Notes: a model not told the origin generated them from the letters alone. A stretch of DNA of 64,000 nt from Caulobacter sp. 17J80-11 (GCF_014349105.1 NZ_JACSJI010000019.1:1-64000); one strand, 5' to 3'; counted from the first letter of the stretch, positions 28,331 through 37,242 are shown. Program-made: numbers and translations.

Positions 28331-28374
28331 TCCACGCGTCCGCCTCGGGTCCGGCCCGAAACCTGAGATTTCAG

Positions 28375-28409
28375 CAGCCCCGGTCGTCACGGCCGGGGCT
28401 GTTTTTATT
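28375..28409 (+). terminator. Rho-independent terminator of secB
   Basis: Nine-base perfect arms CAGCCCCGG / CCGGGGCTG with a nine-base loop are followed by TTTTT. It lies 45 bases beyond the secB stop. Confidence 0.9.
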
Positions 28410-28501
28410 TCCGCCGGGGCCCTTGTCGGCACGCGGGCGGTTGGATCGTCCTACGCCAGGTCGCCGGGGACGCCGGCGCGCAACCAGAGGAGAGGGACAC
28501 G

Positions 28502-28834
28502 ATGGCGAAGTTTATGGCGGTCTTCACCGGCAAGCCGGGCGCGGGTCGCCCCGATCTCGACGACTCCACCATCGCCAAAGGCATCCAGGCCTGGGGCGCG
28601 TGGATGGCCCAGAACGCCGACCGCATCGTCGAAACCGGCGGGCCGCTGGGCAAGACCAAGAAGGTCTCCTCGGCCGGGATCGCCGACATCCAGAACAACC
28701 TGACGGGCTTTGTCGTGCTTGAGGCCGACGACCACGAGGCGGCGGCGCGCCTGTTCGAGGGCCATCCCCATTTCACCATCTTCCCCGGCGACGGGGTCGA
28801 GGTGATGCCGGTCCTGCCGATCCCGGGGCGGTAA
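28502..28834 (+). CDS. YCII-related domain protein
   Basis: The 110-residue product has the ferredoxin-like pattern of YCII/DGPF proteins: KFMAVFTGKPG at the start, then WGAWMAQNADRIVETGGPLG (the conserved G-x-P-L segment), GFVVLEADDHEAAARLFEGH and PHFTIFPGDGVEVMPV. These small dimeric proteins have a putative active site but mostly unknown reactions. The ATG at 28502 follows GAGGAGAGGG. It is convergent with dnaQ. Confidence 0.87.
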   Translation: MAKFMAVFTGKPGAGRPDLDDSTIAKGIQAWGAWMAQNADRIVETGGPLGKTKKVSSAGIADIQNNLTGFVVLEADDHEAAARLFEGHPHFTIFPGDGVEVMPVLPIPGR

Positions 28835-28853
28835 GGGGCGCAGGGCCGGCGGC

Positions 28854-29573
28854 TTACGCCGGCTCGCTCTCGTCGCTCTTGGCGAACTGGGCCCAGATCG
28901 CCTTGTCCTTCAGCACGGCGCTGACGAAAGCCGCATGGGCCGCCCGTTCGTCGTCAGTGACGCGCGAGGTCAGCGGGCGGGGGCGGGGGCCGTAGCCGCC
29001 GGACTTCACCGTGGTGATCGCCGCCGCCACGCCGACCGGGGTCAGGTCCAGGCCGCGCTCCTTGCCGCCCTTCAGCTCCAGATAGACCGCCGCCAGCAGT
29101 TGGGCGTCGATCAAGGCGCCGTGCTTCTCACGCTCGGCCAGCGAGATCTTGAAGCGACGGCACAGCGCGTCGAGCGAGTTGGGCATGCCCGGAAATCGCT
29201 TCTGGGCGAGCTGCAGGGTGTCGATCCAGCCCGGCGCCGGGATCACACGGCGGCCGATGCGCTCCAGCTCCATGTTCACGAAGCCGCGGTCGAAGCCCGC
29301 ATTGTGAGCGACGATCGGGGAGTCGCCGACGAATTCCAGGAACTCGTCGCAGATCTCGATGAACTTCGGCTTGTCGGCCACGAAGGCGTTGGAGATGCCG
29401 TGGACCCGCTCGGCCTCGGCCTCGATCTCGCGCTCCGGGTTGCAGTAGCGGTGCAGCGACTTGCCGGTCGGCAGCAGGTCGACGATCTCGACGCAGGCGA
29501 TTTCCAGCAGACGGTGGCCCGCCTTCGGGTCGATGCCGGTGGTTTCGGTGTCGAGGACGATCTCGCGGGCCAT
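28854..29573 (-). CDS. dnaQ: DNA polymerase III epsilon subunit (proofreading exonuclease)
   Basis: DnaQ is the 3'-5' exonuclease of the replicase. The 239-residue product has Exo I (VLDTETTGIDP), Exo II (VAHNAGFDRGFVNMEL) and Exo III-epsilon (HGALIDAQLLAAVY, with the His-x4-Asp spacing). The C-terminal region contains a polymerase-binding tail. It is the last gene of ppsR-maf-aroE-coaE-dnaQ, starting 6 bases after coaE stops, next to the origin as in Caulobacter crescentus. Confidence 0.96.
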   Translation of the reverse strand: MAREIVLDTETTGIDPKAGHRLLEIACVEIVDLLPTGKSLHRYCNPEREIEAEAERVHGISNAFVADKPKFIEICDEFLEFVGDSPIVAHNAGFDRGFVNMELERIGRRVIPAPGWIDTLQLAQKRFPGMPNSLDALCRRFKISLAEREKHGALIDAQLLAAVYLELKGGKERGLDLTPVGVAAAITTVKSGGYGPRPRPLTSRVTDDERAAHAAFVSAVLKDKAIWAQFAKSDESEPA

Positions 29574-29579
29574 GGCCTC

Positions 29580-30224
29580 TTACTGAAGCGCTTCGCCCTT
29601 GCCGTGAAGAGCGCCGCGTCGCCGCGGGGTCCATCCTGGCGCGCCCACGGTGTCCAGGACCTCGTCGACCGCGTGGCGGGCGTGATCTAGCCCGAATGAC
29701 GTGTCGATCACGAAATCCGCGCGGGCCACCTTGTGCGCGTCAGGGGTCTGGCGCTCGAGCAGGGCGGCGAATTTGGCTTCGTCCATGTCCGGCCGGGCCA
29801 GCACGCGCCGACGCTGGACGTAGTCCGGAGCGGTGACAACCACCACGGCGTCGACCAGGTCGGCGGCGCCGGTTTCGAACAGCAGGGGAATATCGAGCAC
29901 CACGACCGGCTCTTCCGCAGCCTCAGCCTGCGTGAGAAACGCGTGGCGGTCGGCCTGAACCAGCGGGTGGACGATCGCCTCCAGCCGGCGAAAGCCCTCG
30001 GGCTCCGCGCGCAGACGGGCGGAGAGGGCGGGGCGGTCCACTCCGCCGTCCTTCACCACGCCCGGGAAGGCCGCCTCGACCGGCGCGACCGCGGCGCCGC
30101 CGGGGGCGTAGAGCCTGTGGACCGTGGCGTCGGCGTCCCATACCGGCGCGCCGGCGTCGCGGAACATGGCCGCGGTCGTCGACTTGCCCATGCCGATCGA
30201 GCCGGTCAGGCCCAGCACGATCAC
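29580..30224 (-). CDS. coaE: Dephospho-CoA kinase
   Basis: CoaE performs the last step of coenzyme A synthesis, phosphorylating the ribose 3'-OH of dephospho-CoA. The 214-residue product opens with strand 1 and the P loop ([20 protein letters not shown]), has [16 protein letters not shown] and the lid/CoA region [20 protein letters not shown]. The GTG at 30224 overlaps the aroE stop by four bases. Confidence 0.96.
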   Translation of the reverse strand: MIVLGLTGSIGMGKSTTAAMFRDAGAPVWDADATVHRLYAPGGAAVAPVEAAFPGVVKDGGVDRPALSARLRAEPEGFRRLEAIVHPLVQADRHAFLTQAEAAEEPVVVLDIPLLFETGAADLVDAVVVVTAPDYVQRRRVLARPDMDEAKFAALLERQTPDAHKVARADFVIDTSFGLDHARHAVDEVLDTVGAPGWTPRRRGALHGKGEALQ

Positions 30225-31054
30225 TTGAGCGCCTCCAGCGCCACGGCGCGCACGTCGATGTCCGGCGGGGCCTGGCCGAACAAGGCTTCGAACGACGGCT
30301 TCGCCTGGTTGATCAACATCGACAGGCCGTCGACCGTGGGCAGGCCGCGGGCTTCCGCGGCCTGGAGCAGGGCGGTCTTCAGCGGCCGGTAGGTCATGTC
30401 CATCACCGCCGCGCCCTCGGGCAGGTGGTCCAGGGCCAGCACCGGTCCGGCCGCCGCGGCGTTGACCAGCACGCCAGCATAGTCCAGCGCCCGTTCGGCG
30501 TCGGCCAGGGCGAAGGCGCGTGTGCGCTCCCCGAAGGCGAATACCAGTTCCTCGGCCCGAGCGATGGTGCGGTTGACCACCCGCACTTCCGGGCTGCCGG
30601 CGTCGAGCAGGGCCGCGACCGCCGCCTTGGCCGCGCCGCCGGCCCCCAGCACCACGGCCGGCCGGGCCGTCAGGTCGACCTCGGGCGCCTGTTCGGCGAA
30701 GGCGGCGATCATGCCGAAGCCGTCGGTGCTGCGCGCCTCGACGTGGCCGTCCTCATGGAACAGCAGCAGATTGGCCGAGCCGGCCCGGATGGCGACCGGG
30801 TCCGCTTCGTCGGACAGGGCCAGGGCCCGCTCCTTGAACGGGGCGGTGACGTTGAGCCCCGCGACCACGCCGCCACGGAAGCCCCGCACCAGCCGTTCGA
30901 AGGCCGGCTCGTCCTGGGGCGAGAAGGGCGCATACAGCGCGTCCAGGCCCGCGGCCTCGATCCAGGCGCCGTGGATCACCGGGCTCAAAGAGTGGGCGAT
31001 CGGCCGCCCGACCACGCCGGCGACCCGGGCCGCCCCCGTCGCACGCACGCTCAT
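30221..31054 (-). CDS. aroE: Shikimate dehydrogenase
   Basis: AroE reduces 3-dehydroshikimate with NADPH in aromatic amino-acid synthesis. The 277-residue product has the substrate site ([29 protein letters not shown] with the catalytic Lys; STDGFGM with the Asp) and the NADPH P loop [13 protein letters not shown] with [10 protein letters not shown]. The usual NxTxxGM motif after strand 5 reads NAAAAGPVL, a local variant. The C-terminal [15 protein letters not shown] is normal. The ATG at 31054 overlaps the maf stop (ATGA); upstream in-frame codons to 31234 are maf shadow. Confidence 0.95.
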   Translation of the reverse strand: MSVRATGAARVAGVVGRPIAHSLSPVIHGAWIEAAGLDALYAPFSPQDEPAFERLVRGFRGGVVAGLNVTAPFKERALALSDEADPVAIRAGSANLLLFHEDGHVEARSTDGFGMIAAFAEQAPEVDLTARPAVVLGAGGAAKAAVAALLDAGSPEVRVVNRTIARAEELVFAFGERTRAFALADAERALDYAGVLVNAAAAGPVLALDHLPEGAAVMDMTYRPLKTALLQAAEARGLPTVDGLSMLINQAKPSFEALFGQAPPDIDVRAVALEALK

Positions 31055-31644
31055 GCCTGCACCAGTCCGCGTTCGCGCAGGAAGCCCAGCAACGCAACCA
31101 TCGGCAGGCCCAGGATGGTGAAGTAGTCGCCCTCGATCCGGTCGAACAGTTGCACGCCCTCCCCTTCCAGCTGGTAGCAGCCGACCGAGGACAGGATGGT
31201 CTGGCCCTGGCGGGCCAGGTAACCGTCCAGCCAAGCGTCGGAGAAGTCGCGCACGGACAGGGTCGCGGTCTCCACCGTCGACCAGACCACCCTCCCCTCC
31301 TCCGCCACGGCGACGCCGGAGTGCAGGTGATGGACCCGACCGCGCATGTCCTTCAGGCGAGCACGGGCCTCCTCGACGCTTTCGGCCTTGTCGACGGTGA
31401 CGCCGCCGAGGTCGAGCGTCTGGTCGGCGCCGATCACGAGACCGGACCGCCGCTCCGACACCGCCAGCGCCTTCAGCGCCGACAGGCCGACGGCGACCTC
31501 CTTGGGCCCCTCCCCTCTCGCCAGGGCTTCGACTTTAAAGGCGTCCTCGTCGACGCCGGCGCCGGTGGTCTCGAAACTCAGGCCCGCGCCCGTGAGGAGG
31601 GCGATGCGGGCGGCGCTCTTCGACGCCAGGATCAACTCGGTCAC
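31051..31644 (-). CDS. maf: Maf-family nucleoside triphosphate pyrophosphatase
   Basis: Maf proteins hydrolyse non-canonical or selected nucleoside triphosphates to monophosphates. The 197-residue product has the N-terminal SxR motif (LILASKSAARIALLTGAG), the catalytic LVIGADQTLDLGG and the C-terminal YFTILGLPMVALLGFL. The SKSAARIALL opening resembles the alphaproteobacterial Maf paralogue near the origin rather than the E. coli dTTPase form, so specificity is open. The GTG start at 31644 overlaps the ppsR stop. Confidence 0.93.
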   Translation of the reverse strand: MTELILASKSAARIALLTGAGLSFETTGAGVDEDAFKVEALARGEGPKEVAVGLSALKALAVSERRSGLVIGADQTLDLGGVTVDKAESVEEARARLKDMRGRVHHLHSGVAVAEEGRVVWSTVETATLSVRDFSDAWLDGYLARQGQTILSSVGCYQLEGEGVQLFDRIEGDYFTILGLPMVALLGFLRERGLVQA

Positions 31645-32498
31645 GCCAGCAGCCCCACCTTGCCGGTGCGCTGGGCGGTCAGCAGGTTCAGCACCGCCGC
31701 GGCGGTTTCTTCCACCGAGCGACGGCTGACGTCGATCACCGGCCAGCCATAGCGTTCGAACATGCGCCGGGCGCGCACGGTCTCCTCGCGCACCGCCTCC
31801 ATGTCGACATAGGCGCTCTCGCGGCCCTCGTTCAGGCTGAGCAGGCGGTTCTTGCGGATCTGCACCAGCCGGTCGGGCGAGACGGTCAGGCCGACGATCA
31901 GCGGCCGCTTCAGCTGGAACAGCACCGCCGGCGGCTCAGCCCCGGGGACCAGCGGCACGTTGGCGGCGCGGATGCCGCGATGGGCCAGGTAGATGCTGGT
32001 CGGCGTCTTGGAGGTGCGGCTGACGCCGACCAGGACCACGTCGGCCTCCTCCAGCTCGGCGGCCGACTGACCGTCGTCGTGGCTGATGGCGTAGTCCAGC
32101 GCCTTCATGCGGTTGAAGTACTCGTGGTCCAGCGCGTGCTGGGCCCCGACCCGGCTGGACAGCGACGCCCCCAGATAGCGCGACAGGGCGGCCACCAGCG
32201 GATCCAGCGCCGCGATGGTCGGCATCTCCATCTCGCGGCAGCCGTGCTCCAGCGCCATGCGCAGTTCCTTGTCGACGATGGTGTGCAGCACCACGCCGGG
32301 GGCGGCCTCGATCTCCTGCAGGACGCGGTCCAGCTGCTTGCGCGACCGCACCAGGGCGTAGATGTGCTCAATCGGGATCACCCCGTCGAACCGGGCGATC
32401 ACCGCCTTCGCCATCGCGTTCAGCGTCTCGCCCGTGGAGTCCGAGACGAGATGGACGTGGAAGTAGGTCGCGAATTTCTGCGCTGAAACTGTGGGCAA
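31641..32498 (-). CDS. ppsR: Bifunctional kinase/pyrophosphorylase PPSR (DUF299), origin-adjacent
   Basis: PPSR proteins phosphorylate and dephosphorylate phosphoenolpyruvate synthase, or PPDK, using ADP. The product carries the family opening FHVHLVSDSTGETLNAMAKA and the P-loop-like VGVSRTSKTPTSIYLAHRGI. The frame stays open to 32612, but the family starts just before FHVHLVSDSTG. The TTG at 32498, with AAAGGTCC upstream, gives 285 residues and leaves the DnaA-box-like sequences at 32525-32543 outside the gene. This is the gene beside Cori in Caulobacter crescentus (CC_0001/RP001). It heads a five-gene overlapping operon. Confidence 0.92.
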   Translation of the reverse strand: MPTVSAQKFATYFHVHLVSDSTGETLNAMAKAVIARFDGVIPIEHIYALVRSRKQLDRVLQEIEAAPGVVLHTIVDKELRMALEHGCREMEMPTIAALDPLVAALSRYLGASLSSRVGAQHALDHEYFNRMKALDYAISHDDGQSAAELEEADVVLVGVSRTSKTPTSIYLAHRGIRAANVPLVPGAEPPAVLFQLKRPLIVGLTVSPDRLVQIRKNRLLSLNEGRESAYVDMEAVREETVRARRMFERYGWPVIDVSRRSVEETAAAVLNLLTAQRTGKVGLLA

Positions 32499-32659
32499 GT
32501 GCTGAGGACCTTTCGGCCTTCGTCTGTGGAGCGCTGTGGAGAAAACCCGACCGCGAGGCGGGCGCCAAGGCGCCGTGGTGGAAAGCGGGCGCCAGGGGAC
32601 GGAATCCTCCACCCCTTCTTAGCGACCGCCGATCATCCACGGCCAGCCTGTGGACATGG

Positions 32660-32674
32660 TTAAGTCTTCGTAAA
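32660..32674 (+). promoter_or_regulatory. CtrA-box-like site 1
   Basis: TTAA-GTCTTCG-TAAA matches the CtrA consensus TTAA-N7-TTAA at 7 of 8 fixed positions. It is adjacent to a DnaA-box-like sequence. In Caulobacter, CtrA binds such sites to block initiation in swarmer cells. Confidence 0.6.
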
Positions 32675-32725
32675 CGACCCCCAGGCCGTGCCAAGGGTCG
32701 ACAAGGGCCCGACCCCTTCCAATTC

Positions 32726-32740
32726 CTAACGAAACGTTAA
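32726..32740 (+). promoter_or_regulatory. CtrA-box-like site 2
   Basis: CTAA-CGAAACG-TTAA matches TTAA-N7-TTAA at 7 of 8 fixed positions. It lies 66 bases from site 1, in the middle of the origin gap and upstream of hemE. Confidence 0.6.
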
Positions 32741-32946
32741 TTGTCCCCAGAGTCCACAGGGCGCCGCGGTGACATGCGCGCGCCGTGAATGACTCCCGTT
32801 CGATGGTCGGAAGGCTTCGGGACAGCCGAGGTTTTCCCCACGACCCCCCGCCCAACCTCTTCTTTCAATCTTCAAGATTCTTTTCTTATGAAGGAGAAGA
32901 GAGGGAGGCTTGAGCCGTGAAGCCTTCGGGGGTTTAAGGGCCTGCG

Positions 32947-33981
32947 ATGAGCCAAGCCCCCCTCCTCCTTCGGGTTCTCTCCGGCGAGACGACCCAACGT
33001 CCGCCCGTCTGGTTCATGCGCCAGGCCGGCCGCCACCTGCCCGAATATCGGGCTCTGCGGGCGAAGGCCCCGGACTTCGTGTCGTTCTGCCTGAACCCGG
33101 AGATGGCCGCGGAAGCCACGCTGCAGCCGATGCGTCGCTATCCGTTCGACGCCTCCATCGTGTTCGCCGACATCCTGCTGATCCCGAAGGCCCTCGGCCA
33201 GGACGTGCGCTTCGAAACCGGCGAGGGTCCGCGCCTGGGCGCCCTGCCCTCGATCGAGAGCATGCGGGAACGTACGGCCGACGCCGGCGCGGCGCTTGCG
33301 GTGGTCGGAGAGACGCTTGCGCGGGTGCGCGAGGCCCTGGAGCCGGAACGGGCCCTGATCGGCTTCTGCGGGGCTCCCTGGACCGTGGCGACCTACATGC
33401 TGGACGGCGAAGGCCGCGAGGACCGCGCCTCGGCCCGCCGGTTCGCCTATGAGCGCCCGGAGCAGGTCGACGCCTTGCTCGACGTGCTGGTCGAGGCCAG
33501 CGCCCACTACCTGGCCATGCAGGCCCGCTCCGGCGCCCAGGCGCTGAAGATCTTCGAGAGCTGGGCGGAAGGTCTGCCGGATCAGCTTTTCGAGCGGCTG
33601 GTGATCAGGCCGCACGCCAAGCTGGTCGCCCGGCTGCGCGAACTGGGCGTGGAGACGCCGCTGATCGGCTTCCCGCGGGGCGCGGCCGCCTCGGCCGAAA
33701 AGTACGCCGCCGCCGTGCCGGTTCAGGCCGTCGCTCTGGATACCGCCTGCCCGCTCGAGGTCGGCAAGCGCGTGCAGGCCAAGGTCGCCATCCAGGGCGC
33801 GCTGGATCCCCTGCTGCTGCGCGCCGGCGGTCCTGAGCTGGACGCCCGGGTCGAAGAGCTGATCGAAGCCTGGGGTAAGGGCCCCTACGTCTTCAACCTC
33901 GGCCACGGCATCCTGCCCGACACCCCGATCCCCCACGTGGAACAGGTACTGAAGCGGATCACCGGAGCGGGCTCGCGATGA
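32947..33981 (+). CDS. hemE: Uroporphyrinogen decarboxylase
   Basis: HemE decarboxylates uroporphyrinogen III to coproporphyrinogen III. The 344-residue product has the N-terminal signature RPPVWFMRQAGRHLPEYR and the second motif GFCGAPWTVATYMLDGEG, plus active-site FDASIVFADIL. The ATG at 32947 follows the origin gap directly, so its promoter must overlap the origin, as known for hemE at Cori. It overlaps hemH by four bases (ATGA), starting the hemE-hemH-hemJ operon. Confidence 0.97.
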   Translation: MSQAPLLLRVLSGETTQRPPVWFMRQAGRHLPEYRALRAKAPDFVSFCLNPEMAAEATLQPMRRYPFDASIVFADILLIPKALGQDVRFETGEGPRLGALPSIESMRERTADAGAALAVVGETLARVREALEPERALIGFCGAPWTVATYMLDGEGREDRASARRFAYERPEQVDALLDVLVEASAHYLAMQARSGAQALKIFESWAEGLPDQLFERLVIRPHAKLVARLRELGVETPLIGFPRGAAASAEKYAAAVPVQAVALDTACPLEVGKRVQAKVAIQGALDPLLLRAGGPELDARVEELIEAWGKGPYVFNLGHGILPDTPIPHVEQVLKRITGAGSR

Positions 33982-35024
33982 GCGGCGGGCGACGCATCGC
34001 CGTCGTCCTGTTCAACCTCGGCGGCCCTGACGGGCCCGAGGCCGTCCGACCGTTCCTGTTCAATCTGTTCAACGACCCGGCGATCATCGCCCTGCCCGGC
34101 TTCGTCCGCACGCCGCTGGCCAGGTTGATCGCCAGCCGGCGCGAGCAGGCGGCCCAGGCCAACTACGCCATCATGGGCGGGCGCTCGCCTCTGCTTCCCG
34201 AGACCGAGGCTCAGGCCCGTGCACTAGAAGCGTCGCTCGGGGCCGCCCTCCCCCGCGACGAGGTCCGCGCCTTCATCGCCATGCGCTACTGGAAGCCGTT
34301 CACCGAAGAGGCCGCCCGCGCGGTCGAGGCCTTCGATCCGGACGAGGTGGTGCTGCTGCCGCTCTATCCGCAGTTCTCCACGACCACGACAGCTTCGTCG
34401 CTGAAGGCCTGGACCGCCGCCTATCGCGGGGCCGGCCGGGTGCGGACGGTCTGCTGCTATCCCGACGCCGCCGGCCTGGTCGAGGCCCACGCCGAGCTGA
34501 TCCAGGCGACCTGGGAGACGGCCGGCCGGCCTGAACCGGTGCGCCTGCTGTTCTCGGCCCACGGCCTGCCGGAGAAGGTCATCGCCGCCGGCGATCCCTA
34601 CCAGGCCCAGGTCGAGCGAACGGCCGCGGCCGTGGCCGAGCGGCTGGGCGGATCGTGGGACTGGCAGGTCTGCTACCAGAGCCGAGTCGGGCCGCTGAAG
34701 TGGATCGGGCCGTCCACGGTCGAAGCCATCGGCCAGGCCGCGCGCGACGGCGTCGGCGTGCTGATCAGCCCCATCGCCTTCGTTTCCGAACACGTCGAGA
34801 CCCTGGTCGAGCTTGACCATGAATACGCCGAGCTGGCCCGCACGGCTGGCGTCGACGTCTATCTGCGCGCGCCAGCGCTGGGCGTCGCGGCGCCCTTCAT
34901 CGAGGCGCTGTCGCACGTGACGCTGTCGGCGCTCTGCCTGAGCGAGGGCGCGCAGACCGCGGCCGGCGGACGCTGGTGCGGGTCGCAATTGTGCAAATGT
35001 CCGGCGGGGGAGAAGGCCGCATGA
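33978..35024 (+). CDS. hemH: Ferrochelatase with C-terminal Fe-S cysteines
   Basis: HemH inserts ferrous iron into protoporphyrin IX. The 348-residue product has the catalytic His in LLFSAHGLPEKVIAAGDPY and the Glu motif SPIAFVSEHVETLVELDHEY. The last 18 residues contain Cys334, Cys339 and Cys341 (WCGSQLCKC). Caulobacter crescentus ferrochelatase is known to hold a [2Fe-2S] cluster, and these cysteines are the expected ligands with one more from the body of the protein. It is flanked by four-base overlaps with hemE and hemJ. Confidence 0.96.
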   Translation: MSGGRRIAVVLFNLGGPDGPEAVRPFLFNLFNDPAIIALPGFVRTPLARLIASRREQAAQANYAIMGGRSPLLPETEAQARALEASLGAALPRDEVRAFIAMRYWKPFTEEAARAVEAFDPDEVVLLPLYPQFSTTTTASSLKAWTAAYRGAGRVRTVCCYPDAAGLVEAHAELIQATWETAGRPEPVRLLFSAHGLPEKVIAAGDPYQAQVERTAAAVAERLGGSWDWQVCYQSRVGPLKWIGPSTVEAIGQAARDGVGVLISPIAFVSEHVETLVELDHEYAELARTAGVDVYLRAPALGVAAPFIEALSHVTLSALCLSEGAQTAAGGRWCGSQLCKCPAGEKAA

Positions 35025-35467
35025 ATTGGTACGATCTGCTCAGAGCCCTGCACATCCTGGCTGTGATCGCCTGGATGGCCGGCCTGCTCTACCTGCCGCG
35101 GCTGTTCGCCTATCACACCCGCGCCACGCCCGGCTCGGAGATGGATCTGACCTTCCAGACCATGGAAGCCAAGCTTCTCAAGATCATCATGAACCCGGCC
35201 ATGATCGCGGCCTGGATCTTCGGCCTGTCGCTGGCCTGGATCCGCATCAGCGGCGATCCGTCGCTCTGGCACGCGCCCTGGCTGATCACCAAGTTCGCCG
35301 GCGTGCTGTTCCTGACCGGCTGGCACCACTATCTGGCCAAGGCCCGCAAGCGCTTCGCCGCCGGCGAGAACACCAAGTCGGAAAAGTACTGGCGCATGGT
35401 CAACGAGCTGCCGTTCCTGGCGGCGATCGTGATGGTGCTGGCCGTGACGCTCGAGTTCGGGCGCTGA
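35021..35467 (+). CDS. hemJ: Protoporphyrinogen IX oxidase HemJ
   Basis: HemJ oxidises protoporphyrinogen IX, the step before ferrochelatase, in bacteria lacking HemG/HemY. The 148-residue membrane protein has four hydrophobic helices and the conserved early His (RALHILAVIAWMAGLLYLPR), with the later Lys-bearing segment LITKFAGVLFLTGWHHYLAK. The ATG at 35021 follows GGGGGAGAAGG and overlaps the hemH stop by four bases; an in-frame start at 34976 is inside hemH and unlikely. The operon thus covers three late heme steps. Confidence 0.93.
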   Translation: MNWYDLLRALHILAVIAWMAGLLYLPRLFAYHTRATPGSEMDLTFQTMEAKLLKIIMNPAMIAAWIFGLSLAWIRISGDPSLWHAPWLITKFAGVLFLTGWHHYLAKARKRFAAGENTKSEKYWRMVNELPFLAAIVMVLAVTLEFGR

Positions 35468-35478
35468 CGGCAGACACG

Positions 35479-35563
35479 CCCTCGCCCTTCGACAGGCTCA
35501 GGGTGAGGGCTAATGCGGGTCCGGTAGAAATCCTCATCCTGAGCGTGTCGAAGGACGAGGATT
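35479..35563. repeat. REP-like inverted repeat pair, copy A
   Basis: Two imperfect palindromes of about 30 bases, CCTCGCCCTTCGACAGGCTC... (35479-35509) and its inverted partner CCTCATCCTGAGCGTGTCGA... (35532-35561), lie head to head 22 bases apart between hemJ and rho. The same unit recurs at 37160-37242 and 39820-39903. There is no coding frame of note. Confidence 0.85.
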
Positions 35564-35765
35564 TCGGCCCCGCCCAAAGGCCCGCTTGACGCAGACCGCG
35601 CTGCGTGGTTTCGCTGATGCTGAGGCGTAGGCCCGTCCTGCGCTGCCCTCCTCTTCAGACCCGTGTCGCGCGTTCGACCAGGTCGACCTCTCCCCTCCCG
35701 CGCCGCAAGGCGTTCGTTCTACCGGCTGGGCCCGGCGCCCGGCTACCCAAGGCCCGAGTGACCCC

Positions 35766-37085
35766 ATGACCGACGAATCCGTCCTCGACTCCGAGGTGGA
35801 GTCCGCCGCCCTCCAGACGCCGCAGCGCATGTCGCTGCAGGAGCTGAAGGAGAAATCCCCCACCGACCTGCTCGCCTTCGCTGAAGCGCTCGACATCGAG
35901 AACGCCAGCTCCATGCGCAAGCAGGACATGATGTTCTCGATCCTGAAGACCCTCGCCGACGAAGGCGCGGAGATCTCGGGCTCGGGCGTTCTGGAAGTGC
36001 TGCAGGACGGCTTCGGCTTCCTGCGCAGCCCGGAAGCCAACTACCTGCCGGGCCCGGACGACATCTATGTCAGCCCCTCGCAGATCCGCCGCTTCGGCCT
36101 GCGCACCGGCGACACGGTCGACGGCGTGGTCCGCAGCCCGCGCGAGGGCGAACGCTACTTCGCCCTGGTCAAGGTCGACGCGATCAACTTCGAGGACCCC
36201 GAGCACGTCCGCCACAAGGTCCACTTCGACAACCTGACCCCGCTCTATCCGGACGAGCGGCTGAACATGGAAATCCAGGACCCGACCCTGAAAGACCGGT
36301 CGGGCCGGGTGATCGACATCGTCTCGCCGCTGGGCAAGGGCCAGCGCTGCCTCATCGTGGCGCCGCCGCGGGTCGGCAAGACGGTGATGCTGCAGAACAT
36401 CGCCAAGTCGATCGAGACCAACCACCCCGAGGCCTATCTGATCGTCCTGCTGATCGACGAGCGCCCGGAAGAAGTCACCGACATGCAGCGCACGGTGAAG
36501 GGCGAGGTGATCTCCTCGACCTTCGACGAGCCGGCGACCCGTCACGTGCAGGTGGCCGAGATGGTCATCGAGAAGGCCAAGCGCCTGGTCGAGCACAAGC
36601 GCGACGTGATCATCCTGCTGGACTCGGTCACGCGCCTGGGCCGCGCCTACAACACGACCGTCCCCTCCTCCGGCAAGGTGCTGACCGGCGGCGTCGACGC
36701 CAACGCCCTGCAGCGCCCGAAGCGCTTCTTCGGCGCCGCGCGCAACGTCGAACAAGGCGGCTCGCTGACCATCATCGCCACCGCGCTGATCGACACCGGC
36801 TCGCGCATGGACGAAGTGATCTTCGAAGAGTTCAAGGGCACCGGTAACTCGGAAATCGTCCTGGACCGCAAGGTCGCCGACAAGCGCATCTTCCCGGCGA
36901 TCGACGTGCTCAAGTCCGGCACCCGCAAGGAAGAGCTCATCACCCCGCGCGACCAGCTGCAGAAGACCTACGTCCTGCGCCGGATCCTCAACCCGATGGG
37001 TCCGCAGGACGCCATCGAGTTCTTGCTCGACAAGCTGCGGCAGACGAAGAACAACGGCGAGTTCTTCCAGTCGATGAACACCTGA
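35766..37085 (+). CDS. rho: Transcription termination factor Rho
   Basis: Rho is the hexameric RNA helicase that ends transcription. The 439-residue product has the N-terminal helix bundle ([20 protein letters not shown]), the RNA-binding cold-shock domain ([20 protein letters not shown]), Walker A in [19 protein letters not shown] and the Q/R loops in [20 protein letters not shown]. The ATG at 35766 is preceded by a long leader that may be regulated (Rho is often autogenously controlled), but I see no specific element apart from the repeat. Confidence 0.98.
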   Translation: MTDESVLDSEVESAALQTPQRMSLQELKEKSPTDLLAFAEALDIENASSMRKQDMMFSILKTLADEGAEISGSGVLEVLQDGFGFLRSPEANYLPGPDDIYVSPSQIRRFGLRTGDTVDGVVRSPREGERYFALVKVDAINFEDPEHVRHKVHFDNLTPLYPDERLNMEIQDPTLKDRSGRVIDIVSPLGKGQRCLIVAPPRVGKTVMLQNIAKSIETNHPEAYLIVLLIDERPEEVTDMQRTVKGEVISSTFDEPATRHVQVAEMVIEKAKRLVEHKRDVIILLDSVTRLGRAYNTTVPSSGKVLTGGVDANALQRPKRFFGAARNVEQGGSLTIIATALIDTGSRMDEVIFEEFKGTGNSEIVLDRKVADKRIFPAIDVLKSGTRKEELITPRDQLQKTYVLRRILNPMGPQDAIEFLLDKLRQTKNNGEFFQSMNT

Positions 37086-37108
37086 CCGACGGGCCAGGCG
37101 GAAACAGA

Positions 37109-37142
37109 AAAGGCGGCTCCTTCGCGGGGACCGCCTTTTTTC
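37109..37142 (+). terminator. Rho-independent terminator of rho
   Basis: Arms AAGGCGG / CCGCCTT with a 14-base loop are followed by TTTT. It starts about 24 bases after the rho stop. Confidence 0.85.
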
Positions 37143-37159
37143 GTTTGCCGGGCCGAACG

Positions 37160-37242
37160 CCTCGCCCTGCAACGAGCCCAGGGTGAGGCGGTCTATTCGG
37201 TCCGCACTAGCCCTCATCCTGAGCCTGTCGAAGGACGAGGGC
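37160..37242. repeat. REP-like inverted repeat pair, copy B
   Basis: A degenerate first unit (37160-37188, CCTCGCCCTGCAACGAGC...) and a good second unit (37211-37241, CCCTCATCCTGAGCCTGTCG...) lie between the rho terminator and parS site 1. Layout and spacing match copies A and C. Confidence 0.8.

Larger units (their letters stand above)
32499..32946. other. Probable chromosomal replication origin (oriC/Cori)
   Basis: This gap separates the divergent ppsR and hemE genes, exactly where Cori lies in Caulobacter crescentus. It contains DnaA-box-like 9-mers against TTATCCACA: TTCTCCACA at 32535-32543 (minus, 8 of 9), TCATCCACG at 32633-32641, ATGTCCACA at 32649-32657 (minus) and TTTTCCCCA at 32832-32840 (7 of 9 each). 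It also has two CtrA-like sites, four GANTC sites (32602, 32750, 32791, 32876) and an AT-rich run at 32859-32905 with the palindrome AATCTT-C-AAGATT. Gene direction switches here. Function is inferred from synteny and motifs. Confidence 0.85.

Noticed and set aside
33927-33942. A parS-like sequence in hemE centred on CCACGTGGAACA
   Set aside because: Only 11 of 16 positions match the consensus and it lies within conserved hemE codons; CACGTG cores are expected by chance in this composition.
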